Assembly (NCBI GenBank): GCA_035264885.1 | Contig: DATFPK010000142.1 | Coordinates: 1 to 33,010, forward strand | Direction: 5' to 3' | DNA length: 33,010 nt | From: DATFPK01 sp035264885 | GTDB taxonomy: Bacteria; Actinomycetota; Thermoleophilia; Solirubrobacterales; 70-9 | Shown here: positions 22,515 through 30,141 of the stretch, piece after piece | Layout: every line of letters begins with the position of its first letter | How positions within the stretch are numbered: the stretch's first letter is position 1 | The notes under the pieces: generated by a model | Told to the model about the DNA's origin: nothing | The model's database searches: none | Seen by the model: only the letters and a program-made list of their open reading frames with translations | Made by a program: the position numbers and the translations under genes

Positions 22515-23546
22515 TCAGCGCTTCGAGAACTGGGGGCGCTTGCGGGCCTTCTTCAGGCCCGCCTTGCGACGCTCCTTGACCCTCGCGTCACGGGTCAGGA
22601 AGCCGCGCCGTTTGAGGTCGCCGCGCAGCTCGGGGTCGATCTCGGTGAGGGCGCGGGCGATGGCGTGGCGCACCGCGCCTGCCTGGCCGCTGACACCGCC
22701 CCCATGGACGCGGATGCGCACGTCGACGGTGCCCTCGTAGCCGGTCGTGGCGAGTGGCTGGCGGGCCATCGTCTGGTGGAGCGGCCGCGGGAAGAACTCC
22801 TCCAGGGTGCGGTCGTTGACCTCGATCCGGCCCTCGCCGGGCATCAGCGTCGCGCGGGCGATCGAGCTCTTGCGCTTGCCGGTGGCGAGGTAGCGCGCCC
22901 CCGACTCCATCCGGGCTGGGGCGCGACTCGCGGGCTCAGTGTCGTCGGCGGCGGCGAGCTCGGCTTCGCGACGGGCCCGCTCCTCCTCCTCGGCCTCGAG
23001 CCGTGCCTTCTCCTCGGCGCTCAGCTCGGCCTGCGGCTCGAGCGCGATCGGGTCGAGGTCGGCCCCGGGAGGAAGGTCTCCAGATGGCTTCGCCGGTGTG
23101 CTCTGCTCGCCGGCCTCGCCCTCACCGGCGCCATCTACCGGCTCGGCCGGCTCCGCGTCCGCGTCCGGCCGACTCGCTGCCGGGACCTCCGCCTGCTCGG
23201 CAGGTGCCTGCTCAGCGGGCTGATCCGTTTCGGGCTCAGCCTGCTCTTCTTGCTCAGCGAGGTCAGCGGCAGGCACGGGCTCCGCCTCCTCGGATGTCTC
23301 GCCCGCGGGTGGCGCCGAGGGCGGATCCTCCGCGTCAGCGGAGGGGGCGTCATCGGCGACGGGACCCGCGGCCGGGGCGTCGGAGGGGGCGTCATCGCCG
23401 ACAGGACCCGCGGCCGACTCAGATGAATCCGCCGGAGTGCTCTGCTCGCCGGCCTCGCCGCCACCTTCGCGATCTATCGGGTCGGCCGGCTCCGCGTCCG
23501 CTTCCGGCGGGGTTTCGTCAACCTGGTCTTTCGGGTCCTCGACCAT
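22515..23546 (-). CDS. rpsI: Ribosomal protein uS9 with long acidic repeat-containing N-terminal extension
   Basis: 343 residues; uS9 is normally about 130-170. Residues from about 215 are a complete uS9: YLATGKRKSSIARATL, GRIEVNDRTLEEFF, VDVRIRVHGGGVSGQAGAVRHAIARAL, and the conserved basic tail ending KKARKRPQFSKR that reaches the P site. The first 215 residues are Glu/Asp/Pro/Ala-rich and low complexity, with a repeated block (residues 16-43 and 128-155, sharing EAGEQSTPA) and a shorter 14-residue repeat near 46-73. Residues 172-202 are a charged helix or coiled coil. ATG 23546 overlaps the rplM stop (TGATG) and has GAGG upstream. An internal M213 just before the uS9 domain could give a normal-sized protein by a second start; its RBS is not convincing. 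Base composition is that of a normal actinobacterial gene, and no frameshift is seen. Confidence 0.93.
   Translation of the reverse strand: MVEDPKDQVDETPPEADAEPADPIDREGGGEAGEQSTPADSSESAAGPVGDDAPSDAPAAGPVADDAPSADAEDPPSAPPAGETSEEAEPVPAADLAEQEEQAEPETDQPAEQAPAEQAEVPAASRPDADAEPAEPVDGAGEGEAGEQSTPAKPSGDLPPGADLDPIALEPQAELSAEEKARLEAEEEERARREAELAAADDTEPASRAPARMESGARYLATGKRKSSIARATLMPGEGRIEVNDRTLEEFFPRPLHQTMARQPLATTGYEGTVDVRIRVHGGGVSGQAGAVRHAIARALTEIDPELRGDLKRRGFLTRDARVKERRKAGLKKARKRPQFSKR
23091..23169 (-). repeat. Imperfect direct repeat inside rpsI extension, copy 1
   Basis: About 79 bp matching 23431-23508, with shared blocks GTGCTCTGCTCGCCGGCCT and GTCGGCCGGCTCCGCGTCCG-like (one base differs at the second block's start). 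It encodes the DADAEPAEPVDG...GEAGEQSTPA stretch. Indicates growth of the extension by internal duplication. Confidence 0.75.
23341..23415 (-). repeat. Two 33-bp near-identical repeats inside rpsI extension (42-bp period)
   Basis: 23341-23373 and 23383-23415 differ at only two positions. They encode AGPVGDDAPS and AGPVADDAPS, a 14-residue period. This is a recent tandem duplication or slippage event and may vary between strains. Confidence 0.85.
23431..23508 (-). repeat. Imperfect direct repeat inside rpsI extension, copy 2
   Basis: Partner of the copy at 23091-23169. It encodes EADAEPADPID...GEAGEQSTPA near the protein's start. Confidence 0.75.
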
Positions 23547-23980
23547 CAGTCCTCGATCTCCATTGGCTTCGGCTGCTGGGCCTGGTGCGGGTGCTCGGCG
23601 CCGGCGTACACCTTCAGCTTGCGGAGCTGCTGCCGCGCGAGCCGGTTGCGGGGCAGCATGCCCTTCACCGCCTTGCGGATGACCTCCTCCGGACGCCGCT
23701 CGAGCATCTCGGCGAGGGTCCGCGACTTGATCCCGCCCGGGTAGCCGCTGTGCCGGTAGTAGGTCTTGGCGTTGAGCTTGTCCCCGGTCACCCGGATCTT
23801 CTCCGCATTCAGGACGATCACGAAATCGCCGGTGTCGACGTGCGGCGTGTACTCGGGCTTGCGCTTGCCCCGCAGGGCGTCGGCGATCCTGGTCGCCAGG
23901 CGGCCCAGGGTCTGCCCCTCGGCGTCGACCACGTACCAGTCGCGCTGGCGGTCGGTGGGTGTCGCCACATAGGTCTTCAT
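23546..23980 (-). CDS. rplM: Ribosomal protein uL13
   Basis: 144 residues from ATG 23980; the frame extends upstream but the conserved start MKTYVATPTDRQRDWYVVDAEG identifies the true one (start residues only). GRLATRIADALRGKRKPEYTPHVDTGD and the HSGYPGGIK loop are diagnostic. Component of the 50S subunit, cotranscribed with rpsI (TGATG). The leader carries a small hairpin; an L13-type autoregulatory leader is possible but not shown. Confidence 0.97.
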   Translation of the reverse strand: MKTYVATPTDRQRDWYVVDAEGQTLGRLATRIADALRGKRKPEYTPHVDTGDFVIVLNAEKIRVTGDKLNAKTYYRHSGYPGGIKSRTLAEMLERRPEEVIRKAVKGMLPRNRLARQQLRKLKVYAGAEHPHQAQQPKPMEIED

Positions 23981-23997
23981 CGTCGAAAAGCCGCCCA

Positions 23998-24012
23998 GGC
24001 ACGAACCGTGCC
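23998..24012 (-). promoter_or_regulatory. Small hairpin in the rplM leader
   Basis: GGCACGAACCGTGCC reads the same as a hairpin on both strands, with five-base arms GGCAC/GTGCC and a 5-nt loop. It is near the predicted transcript start and 18 nt before the rplM ATG. Autoregulation by ribosomal proteins is one possibility; too short to assign. Confidence 0.3.
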
Positions 24013-24026
24013 GGCGCGGCCCGCGC

Positions 24027-24032
24027 ATGATA
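24027..24032 (-). promoter_or_regulatory. Candidate -10 box for rplM-rpsI operon
   Basis: TATCAT on the minus strand, about 46 nt before the rplM ATG. No clear -35. It faces away from the riboswitch promoter at 24086, giving a divergent pair. Confidence 0.4.
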
Positions 24033-24085
24033 GCCGCCGTCGCGCGGTCCCGGGCAGAGCCGCGCGTGGTGACCGGGCCTCTGCT

Positions 24086-24091
24086 TATACT
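24086..24091 (+). promoter_or_regulatory. Candidate -10 box for the riboswitch/M23 transcript
   Basis: TATACT, 10-15 nt before the predicted 5' end of the riboswitch. A -35 near 24063-24068 is not convincing. Confidence 0.5.
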
Positions 24092-24102
24092 GCCGCGCCA
24101 AC

Positions 24103-24241
24103 AACGCCGAGCTCCGGCCAAGCGGCGGCCGGGGGCGGAGGAACCGCAGGGGTCATTGCAGACCCGGGGGCGAATCGGACGACGTCGAAGTCCGTAGCGC
24201 AGCTCTTTCAGCGCGAGCCCGACAGCTAACTCCGTAGGCCT
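24103..24241 (+). ncRNA. ydaO-yuaA (cyclic-di-AMP) riboswitch
   Basis: The conserved ydaO-type blocks occur in order: GCCGAGCTCCGGCC (24106-24119), GGGGGCGGAGGAACC (24131-24145), GGGGTCATT, GGGGGCGAATC, GTAGCGCAGCTC and the highly conserved end CCCGACAGCTAACTCCGTAGGC (24218-24239; key parts GACAGCTAAC and CGTAGGC). This class binds c-di-AMP and, in actinobacteria, controls wall hydrolases such as Rpf and peptidases. Here it ends 17 nt before the TTG of an M23 peptidase gene with the ribosome-binding site AGAGAGG in between, so it could act on translation or by termination; no clear terminator is seen. Match judged by eye. Confidence 0.85.
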
Positions 24242-24257
24242 CAGAAAGAGAGGGCAC

Positions 24258-25520
24258 TTGGGACCCTATCCCGAGGCGGCCCGGCGGCGTCCGGGCGCGA
24301 GGATCACGACAGCGGCGTCGGTGGCGTTCCTCGCCATACTCGTCGGGCTGCTCGCGGCTCCCGCCTCGAGGGGGCACGCCGGAACGGCGGAGATCTCCAC
24401 GGGCTCGGGTGGGGGCGACGCGACCGCGTCGGCCGGCGGGATGACCTCGGGTGGCGGCTCCTACGCGGCTCCGGCGACACCGGCGATCCGCGACGTGATC
24501 TGCCAGCGCGGCTGCGTAGGACTGCGCAAGCCGACGGTGGGCGGCGTCGTCCAGGTCAGCGGCACGAACCTCGCGGGCGTGACGAAGATGACCTTCCCCG
24601 GCGCCGACAAGCGCGTCGCGGCGAACATCGTCGACGCGACCGACAGGACCGCGACCGCGGTGGTGCCACAGGGCGCGATGGACGGCAAGGTCCGGGTCCG
24701 CGACGAGTTCGGAAACGGCTCGAAGCTCTCCCCCACCGAACTCGACATCCGGCCGGTCGAGGAGCTCGGCTCAGCCGGCGAGCTGACCCTGGCGGAGGCC
24801 CAGATCTCCCCCCGCACGGCCTACTTCTTCGGCGTCCGCCCACCGCGGCTCGATTACGTGATCGGCTCGAGCCAGCTCCTCAACGACCTGCGGATCGACG
24901 TCGTCAACTCGTCCGGGGAGATCGTCCGCAGCTTCTTTCGCGACGACGTCGAGGCCAACACATCGCAGACGGTCCGCTGGAACGGCAAGACGTCCTCCGG
25001 CCGCCCGGCCCCGAGCGGCCGCTACCAGTTCGCCGTCCGCTCGCAGGCGGGGCGCCGCGCGGCGCGCTCGCGAGCTACGCCGGGCGGACTCGGCTTCAAG
25101 CTCTACGGCTACATCTTCCCCGTCCGCGGCCGCCACACCTACGGCGACGGGATCGGCGCGCCCCGGGCCGGCCACACCCACCAGGGCCAGGACGTCTTCG
25201 CGGCCTGCGGCACTCCGCTCGTCGCGGCGCGCGGTGGGCGGGTCCAGTACAACGGCTACCACAGCGCCGCCGGCAACTACATCGTGATCGACGGCCGGGG
25301 GACCGGGGTCGACTTCGCCTACATGCACATGATCAGCCTGTCGCCGCACAAGACCGGCTCCACGGTCCGGACCGGCGAGGTGATCGGGCGGATGGGCGAG
25401 ACGGGCAATGCCAGCGGATGCCACCTCCACTACGAGATGTGGGCGGCGCCCGGCTGGTACGAGGGCGGCTCCTTCATGGACCCCGCGCCGCTCCTCCGCA
25501 GGTGGGACCGCTACAGCTGA
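24258..25520 (+). CDS. Secreted M23 (LytM-type) peptidase with Ig-like domains
   Basis: 420 residues from TTG 24258, with AGAGAGG 5-8 nt upstream. A hydrophobic segment at about 17-36 after an Arg-rich head is a signal peptide or anchor. Domains in order: Ser/Gly linker to about 75, an IPT/TIG-like Ig domain (about 75-165, GGVVQVSGTNLAGVTKMTF), a FlgD-like Ig domain (about 195-262, with VNSSGEIVRSFF and RWNGKTSSGRPAPSGRYQFAV), and the M23 domain (about 285-410). Zinc ligands are visible: His308 and Asp312 in HTHQGQD, His357, His389 and His391 in CHLHYE. It should cut peptidoglycan cross-bridges. Transcription goes through the c-di-AMP riboswitch upstream. HAD phosphatase gene follows after 41 nt. 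Confidence 0.92.
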   Translation: MGPYPEAARRRPGARITTAASVAFLAILVGLLAAPASRGHAGTAEISTGSGGGDATASAGGMTSGGGSYAAPATPAIRDVICQRGCVGLRKPTVGGVVQVSGTNLAGVTKMTFPGADKRVAANIVDATDRTATAVVPQGAMDGKVRVRDEFGNGSKLSPTELDIRPVEELGSAGELTLAEAQISPRTAYFFGVRPPRLDYVIGSSQLLNDLRIDVVNSSGEIVRSFFRDDVEANTSQTVRWNGKTSSGRPAPSGRYQFAVRSQAGRRAARSRATPGGLGFKLYGYIFPVRGRHTYGDGIGAPRAGHTHQGQDVFAACGTPLVAARGGRVQYNGYHSAAGNYIVIDGRGTGVDFAYMHMISLSPHKTGSTVRTGEVIGRMGETGNASGCHLHYEMWAAPGWYEGGSFMDPAPLLRRWDRYS

Positions 25521-25561
25521 ACTGAAACGCCGGCCGGTGCCGGTGTGCGATCCTCCGGCCC

Positions 25562-26365
25562 GTGACCGTCCGACTGCGCCGCTGGCTGCCGCTTTTCCTC
25601 GCCGGTGCCCTGTTCGGGACGCTGGTCAGCGTCGCGATCGGGACCTTCGGGCTGGGCACGAAGAACGTCCGGGAGACGTCTCGGTCGAAGGGAACGCCGG
25701 TCGTCGGTCTGCGCCCGACGGGGGTCGGCCTGCCGATGATCGGGGTCGAGGGAACGGTCGGCGTCGGCGACTACGCCGAGGAGACCCGCGGCTACCACGA
25801 CTCCGGCGCCTACGCCCGCGACGTCGCGGTGGTCGGCCGGCGCGCCTTCAGGTACGTCGTCAAGCGCTCGCGCAGGCTGCGCCGCGAGGCCCGGGGCGGC
25901 GCCAAGCCGAAGCTCGGCGTCGTCTTCGACATCGACGAGACCTCGCTCTCCAACTACGAGTGCCTCCAGTCGTTCAACTTCGCCCAGGCCACGGCGGCGC
26001 TGGCCACCTGCGTGATCCAGGCGAGCGGCAAGGCGATCGTGCCGACTCGGAGGATCTGGCGCTACGCGACGCGGCACGGGATCCGCACCTACTTCATCAC
26101 CGGCCGTCCCGACGCGATCCCCGGGGCCCGCGACCAGACCGAGATGAACATGCGGGCCGAGGGCTACACGAAGTGGACCGAGATGGTGCTCGCGCCGTCG
26201 ATCGACTTCGACACCATCGAGTACAAGACGGGCGAGCGGGCCCGGATCGAGCGCGGCGGCGTCGACATCATCGCCAACGTCGGCGACCAGGAGTCCGACC
26301 TGGCCGGCGGCCACGCCGATCGCGCCTACAAATACCCCAACCCCTTCTATTACATCGGGGAATAG
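25562..26365 (+). CDS. Membrane-anchored HAD acid phosphatase (class B-like)
   Basis: 267 residues from GTG 25562. Arg-rich head, then a hydrophobic anchor (about 9-30), a Gly/Val linker, and an HAD domain from about 115. Catalytic VFDIDETSLSN has Asp123 and Asp125; ITGRPD (about 179-184) carries the second motif; NVGDQESDL has Asp242 and Asp246. This fits the PF03767 acid phosphatase family, which is secreted or lipid-anchored and removes phosphate from nucleotides or sugars. It follows the M23 peptidase after 41 nt; coexpression is plausible but not proven. Ends with a tandem duplication over the stop codon. Confidence 0.85.
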   Translation: MTVRLRRWLPLFLAGALFGTLVSVAIGTFGLGTKNVRETSRSKGTPVVGLRPTGVGLPMIGVEGTVGVGDYAEETRGYHDSGAYARDVAVVGRRAFRYVVKRSRRLRREARGGAKPKLGVVFDIDETSLSNYECLQSFNFAQATAALATCVIQASGKAIVPTRRIWRYATRHGIRTYFITGRPDAIPGARDQTEMNMRAEGYTKWTEMVLAPSIDFDTIEYKTGERARIERGGVDIIANVGDQESDLAGGHADRAYKYPNPFYYIGE

Positions 26366-26380
26366 GCATCGGGGAGTAGG
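26353..26380. repeat. 14-bp tandem repeat over the stop codon of the phosphatase gene
   Basis: CATCGGGGAATAGG at 26353-26366 and CATCGGGGAGTAGG at 26367-26380, one mismatch. The first copy holds the gene's TAG. It looks like a recent slippage duplication. Confidence 0.8.
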
Positions 26381-27223
26381 GCTCCGGGCAGTTGCGTGGC
26401 CCGTTCCCCTACATATTCCGCGGTTTCGGGCCAGGCGTGGGCGCTCTCGACGTGACGGTCGAGCGGTTGCGACGTAGTACAAGAACCGGGATGGCATCGA
26501 AGGCAGTTCTCACAGGTTTCGTCACTATTGCGCGGCTTCTTTGGGGCTGCGCGAGCGGGGACGGCGGGGCGAGCGAGCACGCCGGAGCGCCCGCCGTACG
26601 CGGCCCTGAGAGCGGAAATCACCCGGACGATCGCCCGGTAGCAGGAGTTGCTCAACGATCCGGTCGGGCTCTGCGCAAGCGTCATCGAGATGCCCGGGCC
26701 TACCGGGGGACCTCACCCCCGCCTCACGGCCTGCCGGCGAAATCCGGACCACGGGCTGGTCGTGGGACGCGAAGCCGACCTCGCCGTACAGAAGGTCAGG
26801 TTCCCTCCTCGCCGCGGGCACGGCCCACCCACCGCTCTCGCGGTGGTCATTGCTCCGGAAACGGGCGACCCCCGCTTCGAATTCGTGGTCGCCGATAACC
26901 CACAGGGATGGCGGGTGCGAGCGGTACGGGCCAGCAATCGCGGCCTCGACACCTGCGACGATGAGCTCGGTGATCGTCGACGGGACCGCAGCGCCCGCTC
27001 GGGACAGCCGGCAGGCGCTACTGGGCGGCTACTTCGGACGTGGGGTGCGCGCGGCGCTCAGGCGCGGGGCTCGGCTCGTGCCGACGCTGAATCGCAGTCC
27101 GCCTGGACCTGGGCGCCGGCATTCGGCGACGGACCCGCGGCCGTTTACCGAATCGAGGGATCCCCGCCGATGTACTACCCGGGCTCGCGCGACAGCTGCT
27201 CCCCTGCCCCCCTGAACCAGGTC
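26381..27223. other. 860-bp gap without an intact gene
   Basis: Between the phosphatase stop and the guaA stop no ORF has the codon pattern of a gene. Base composition is less GC-rich at several places than the neighbouring genes. It includes a possible decayed lipoprotein gene (see the entry at 26491). No tRNA, terminator with a T-run, or repeat array is seen in the remainder (26991-27223). Confidence 0.6.
26491..26990 (+). pseudogene. Possible decayed lipoprotein gene
   Basis: From ATG 26491 the frame reads MASKAVLTGFVTIARLLWGCASG, a lipoprotein-like start with a Cys after a hydrophobic stretch. About 30 codons later that frame becomes arginine/proline noise. A second frame (+1 relative) carries sensible protein, PYAALRAEITRTIAR, then an in-frame TAG at 26639-26641, then QELLNDPVGLCASVIE and further on VVIAPETGDPRFEFVVADNPQGWRVRAVRA up to about 26940. 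Together this suggests one gene broken by a frameshift and a nonsense codon. The end is uncertain and no family is recognised. Confidence 0.35.
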
Positions 27224-28885
27224 CTACTCCCACTCGATCGTCGCCGGGGGCTTGGAGGAGATGTCGAGGGCGACGCGGTTGACGTCGCGGATCTCGTTGA
27301 TGATCCGATTGGAGACGCGCTCGAGGAGGTCATAGGGGAGGCGGGCCCAGTCGGCGGTCATCGCGTCGTCCGAGGTGACGGCGCGGATCACGATCGGGTA
27401 GGCATAGGTCCGGCCATCCCCCTGCACCCCCACCGACCGGACGACGGGCAGGACGCAGAACGACTGCCAGAGACGCCGATACAGACCGGCGGCGCGGATC
27501 TCCTCCTGGAGGATCGCGTCGGCGGCCCGCAGGATGCCGAGGCGGTCCTTCGTCACCTCCCCTCCCACGACCCGGATCGCCAGGCCCGGCCCCGGGAACG
27601 GCTGGCGCCAGACCAGGCGGTCGGGCAGGCCGAGCTCGGCGCCGACCCGGCGCACCTCGTCCTTGAACAGCATCCGCAGCGGCTCGACGAGGTCGAGGTC
27701 GAACTCGTCCGGTAGGCCGCCGACGTTGTGGTGGGACTTGATCGTGTCGGCTCCGGCCCCACCGCCGGACTCGATCACGTCCGAGTAGAGCGTCCCCTGG
27801 ACCAGGTAGCCGACGTCCTGGATCTTCCGCGCCTCCTCCTCGAAGACCCGGATGAACTCCTCGCCGATGATCATGCGCTTGCGCTCGGGCTCGTCGACGC
27901 CGGCCAGCCGCGAGAGGAAGCGGTCCTCGGCCTGCACGTGGACGAGCGGGATGCCGAAGCCCCCGAACGCCTCGACCACCTGCTCGGCCTCGTTCATCCG
28001 CATCATCCCGTGGTCGACGAAGACGCAGGTGAGCTGCTCGCCGATCGCGCGGTGGACCAGCATCGCGGCGACCGACGAGTCGACGCCGCCGGAGAGCCCG
28101 CAGATCACCCGGCCGTCGCCGACCTGGGCGCGGATCGCCTCGACCTGCTGGGCGACGACCGAGGCGGGCGACCAGTGCTCGCGGCACTCGGCGACGTCGC
28201 GCAGGAAACGGGTGAGGATGTCGGTCCCGTAAGGCGTGTGGACGACCTCGGGATGGAACTGGATGCCGTAGAGGCCCTTCTCCGGCGCCTCCAGGGCGGC
28301 GACCGGGGATCCGGGGCTCGAGGCGAGCGCGATGAACCCGGGCGGCGGCTCGAAGACCGAGTCGCGGTGGCTCATCCAGCAGCTCTGCTCCTCCGGCAGG
28401 TCCGCCATCAGCCGGCCGCCGCCGTCGCGAAGCGCCAGGTCGGTCCGGCCGAACTCGCCCGCCTCGGCCGCCTCGACGCGCCCGCCGAGGGCCAGGACCA
28501 TCGCCTGCATGCCGTAACAGATGCCGAGGATCGGGATGCCGAGGTGGAGCAGCTCCTCGGGAAACCGGGGCGCGCCGGGCTCGTACACGGAGGCCGGGCC
28601 TCCGGACAGCACCAGCGCCTTCGGCTGCCGGGCCCGGATCTCGTCCGGGTCCAGGTCGGAGGGCAGCAGCTCGGCGAAGACGCCGCACTCGCGGATCCGC
28701 CGGGCGATCAGCTGCGAGTACTGGCCCCCGAAGTCGAGGACGAGGACCTCCTCGGCCGCGGGCGCCTCGCCCGCGCCCGGCCTGCCGCGTCCCGCGGCCC
28801 GCTCGATGTCGATCTCGGGGGCGTGGGGCCGCGGCTCGGAGACGAGCCCGCTGGCAGCCGCCTCCGCCGCGCCGTCGGCGCTCAT
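27224..28885 (-). CDS. guaA: GMP synthase (glutamine-hydrolysing)
   Basis: 553 residues; the family is about 510-530. Glutaminase: GGQYSQLIARRIRE, GICYGMQ (nucleophile Cys123), GIQFHPEV (His211, Glu213). ATP-pyrophosphatase: GLSGGVDSS P-loop at about 263-271 and VFVDHG. The dimerisation end has GVQGDGRTYAYP. The first 45 residues are an extra Ala/Glu/Pro-rich extension with no internal ATG/GTG/TTG start, so it is probably translated. The start overlaps the guaB3 stop (TGATG). It makes GMP from XMP and glutamine. Confidence 0.97.
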   Translation of the reverse strand: MSADGAAEAAASGLVSEPRPHAPEIDIERAAGRGRPGAGEAPAAEEVLVLDFGGQYSQLIARRIRECGVFAELLPSDLDPDEIRARQPKALVLSGGPASVYEPGAPRFPEELLHLGIPILGICYGMQAMVLALGGRVEAAEAGEFGRTDLALRDGGGRLMADLPEEQSCWMSHRDSVFEPPPGFIALASSPGSPVAALEAPEKGLYGIQFHPEVVHTPYGTDILTRFLRDVAECREHWSPASVVAQQVEAIRAQVGDGRVICGLSGGVDSSVAAMLVHRAIGEQLTCVFVDHGMMRMNEAEQVVEAFGGFGIPLVHVQAEDRFLSRLAGVDEPERKRMIIGEEFIRVFEEEARKIQDVGYLVQGTLYSDVIESGGGAGADTIKSHHNVGGLPDEFDLDLVEPLRMLFKDEVRRVGAELGLPDRLVWRQPFPGPGLAIRVVGGEVTKDRLGILRAADAILQEEIRAAGLYRRLWQSFCVLPVVRSVGVQGDGRTYAYPIVIRAVTSDDAMTADWARLPYDLLERVSNRIINEIRDVNRVALDISSKPPATIEWE

Positions 28886-30090
28886 CAGTTGTCGGCCACC
28901 CCGACTCCGGCCGACACCGCGGCCCGTCCGTTCGAGCCCATGCCGACCGACTGCTCCGACTGGAGCTTCTTGCCCTCGGTCTGGAGCGCCGGGGCGATCA
29001 TCACCTCGGCCCGCTGGAAGGAGCGGATGTCCTCGTACCCGGTCGTGGCCATCGAGGTCCGCAGCGCCCCCATCAGGTTGAAGGTGCCGTCGTTCTCCTG
29101 CGCGGGGCCGAGGAGGATCTGCTCCATCGTCCCGTCCTGCTTGGTCGCGACCCGGGTCCCACGGGGCAGCGACGGATGGAATGTCGCCATCCCCCAGTGA
29201 AAGCCCCGCCCGGGCGCCTCCTTGGCGCGGGCGAGGGGGGAGCCGATCATCACCGCGTCGGCGCCGACCGCGATCGCCTTCGAGATGTCGCCGCCGGTTC
29301 GCATGCCGCCGTCGGCGATCACGTTCACGTACTCGCCGGTCTCCAGCATGTGCTGGGAGCGGGCGGCCGCGACGTCGGCGATCGCCGTCGCCTGCGGCAC
29401 GCCGATCCCCAGCACGCCGCGGGTCGTGCAGGCGGCGCCGGGGCCGACGCCGACGAGGACGCCGACCGCCCCGGTTCGCATCAGGTGCAGGCCGGTGGAA
29501 TAGGACGCGCAGCCGCCGACCACCGTCGGGGTGTCGATCTCGGCGATGAACTCCTTCAGGTTCAGCGGCTCGACGCTGGTCGAAACGTGCTCGGCCGAGA
29601 TCACCGTGCCCTGGACGACGAGGATGTCGATCCCCGCCTCCTCGACCACCTCGTAGTAGTCGCGGACGCGCTGTGGGGTCAGGGAGCCGCAGGCGACCGC
29701 GCCCTCGGCCTTGATCTCGCTGATCCGCTGGGCGATCAGCTCGGGCTTGACCGGCTCCTGGTAGATCTCCTGCATCAGCCTGGTCGCCACCTGCTTCGGC
29801 GCGCCGGCGATCCGCTCGAGCTGTTCCTCGGCGTCCTCATAGCGGGTCCAGATGCCCTCGAGGTTGAGGACCCCGAGCCCGCCGACCTTGTTGATCGCAG
29901 CGGCGGTCCTGGGGCTGACCACGCCGTCCATCGCCGAGGCGAGCAGCGGCAGGTCGAACCGGTAGTGGCCGAGGGTCCAGCTGATGTCGATGTCGTCGGG
30001 GTCGCGGGTCCGGCGCGACGGGACGATCGCGATGTCGTCGAATCCGTAGGCGCGCCGCCCCTTCTTCCCTCGACCGATGTCGATCTCCAT
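28885..30090 (-). CDS. guaB3: GuaB3-type IMP dehydrogenase-related protein
   Basis: 401 residues, short because the CBS pair of canonical IMPDH is absent. Starts MEIDIGRGKKGRRAYGFDDI, then the TIM barrel with LASAMDGV and the catalytic loop GPGAACTTRGVLGIG (Cys221), then ADGGMRTGGDISKAIAVGADAVMIG. This layout is the GuaB3 family (TIGR01304) common in actinobacteria, whose exact reaction (IMP dehydrogenase or GMP reductase) differs between reports. Placement directly before guaA argues for purine nucleotide metabolism. ATG preceded by GGAGGAACTA, the strongest ribosome-binding site in the window, at 30096-30100. A canonical guaB is not in this window. Confidence 0.92.
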   Translation of the reverse strand: MEIDIGRGKKGRRAYGFDDIAIVPSRRTRDPDDIDISWTLGHYRFDLPLLASAMDGVVSPRTAAAINKVGGLGVLNLEGIWTRYEDAEEQLERIAGAPKQVATRLMQEIYQEPVKPELIAQRISEIKAEGAVACGSLTPQRVRDYYEVVEEAGIDILVVQGTVISAEHVSTSVEPLNLKEFIAEIDTPTVVGGCASYSTGLHLMRTGAVGVLVGVGPGAACTTRGVLGIGVPQATAIADVAAARSQHMLETGEYVNVIADGGMRTGGDISKAIAVGADAVMIGSPLARAKEAPGRGFHWGMATFHPSLPRGTRVATKQDGTMEQILLGPAQENDGTFNLMGALRTSMATTGYEDIRSFQRAEVMIAPALQTEGKKLQSEQSVGMGSNGRAAVSAGVGVADN

Positions 30091-30141
30091 TAGTTCCTCC
30101 GGGGCTGGCGTTGAAGGGGCAGCCTATGGGGCCGCGCGGAC

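Noticed and set aside
22515..24104. A 529-residue rpsI starting inside rplM
   Set aside because: The added residues are an off-frame reading of rplM; the TGATG overlap at 23546 gives the natural start.
24020..24245. tRNA- or rRNA-like folding of the rplM/M23 gap
   Set aside because: The conserved pieces fit the ydaO riboswitch; no anticodon loop or acceptor CCA arrangement is found.
26648..27715. 355-codon plus-strand frame from the gap into guaA
   Set aside because: Its right half is the antisense of guaA and the left half is broken by the upstream TAG; at best part of the decayed gene.
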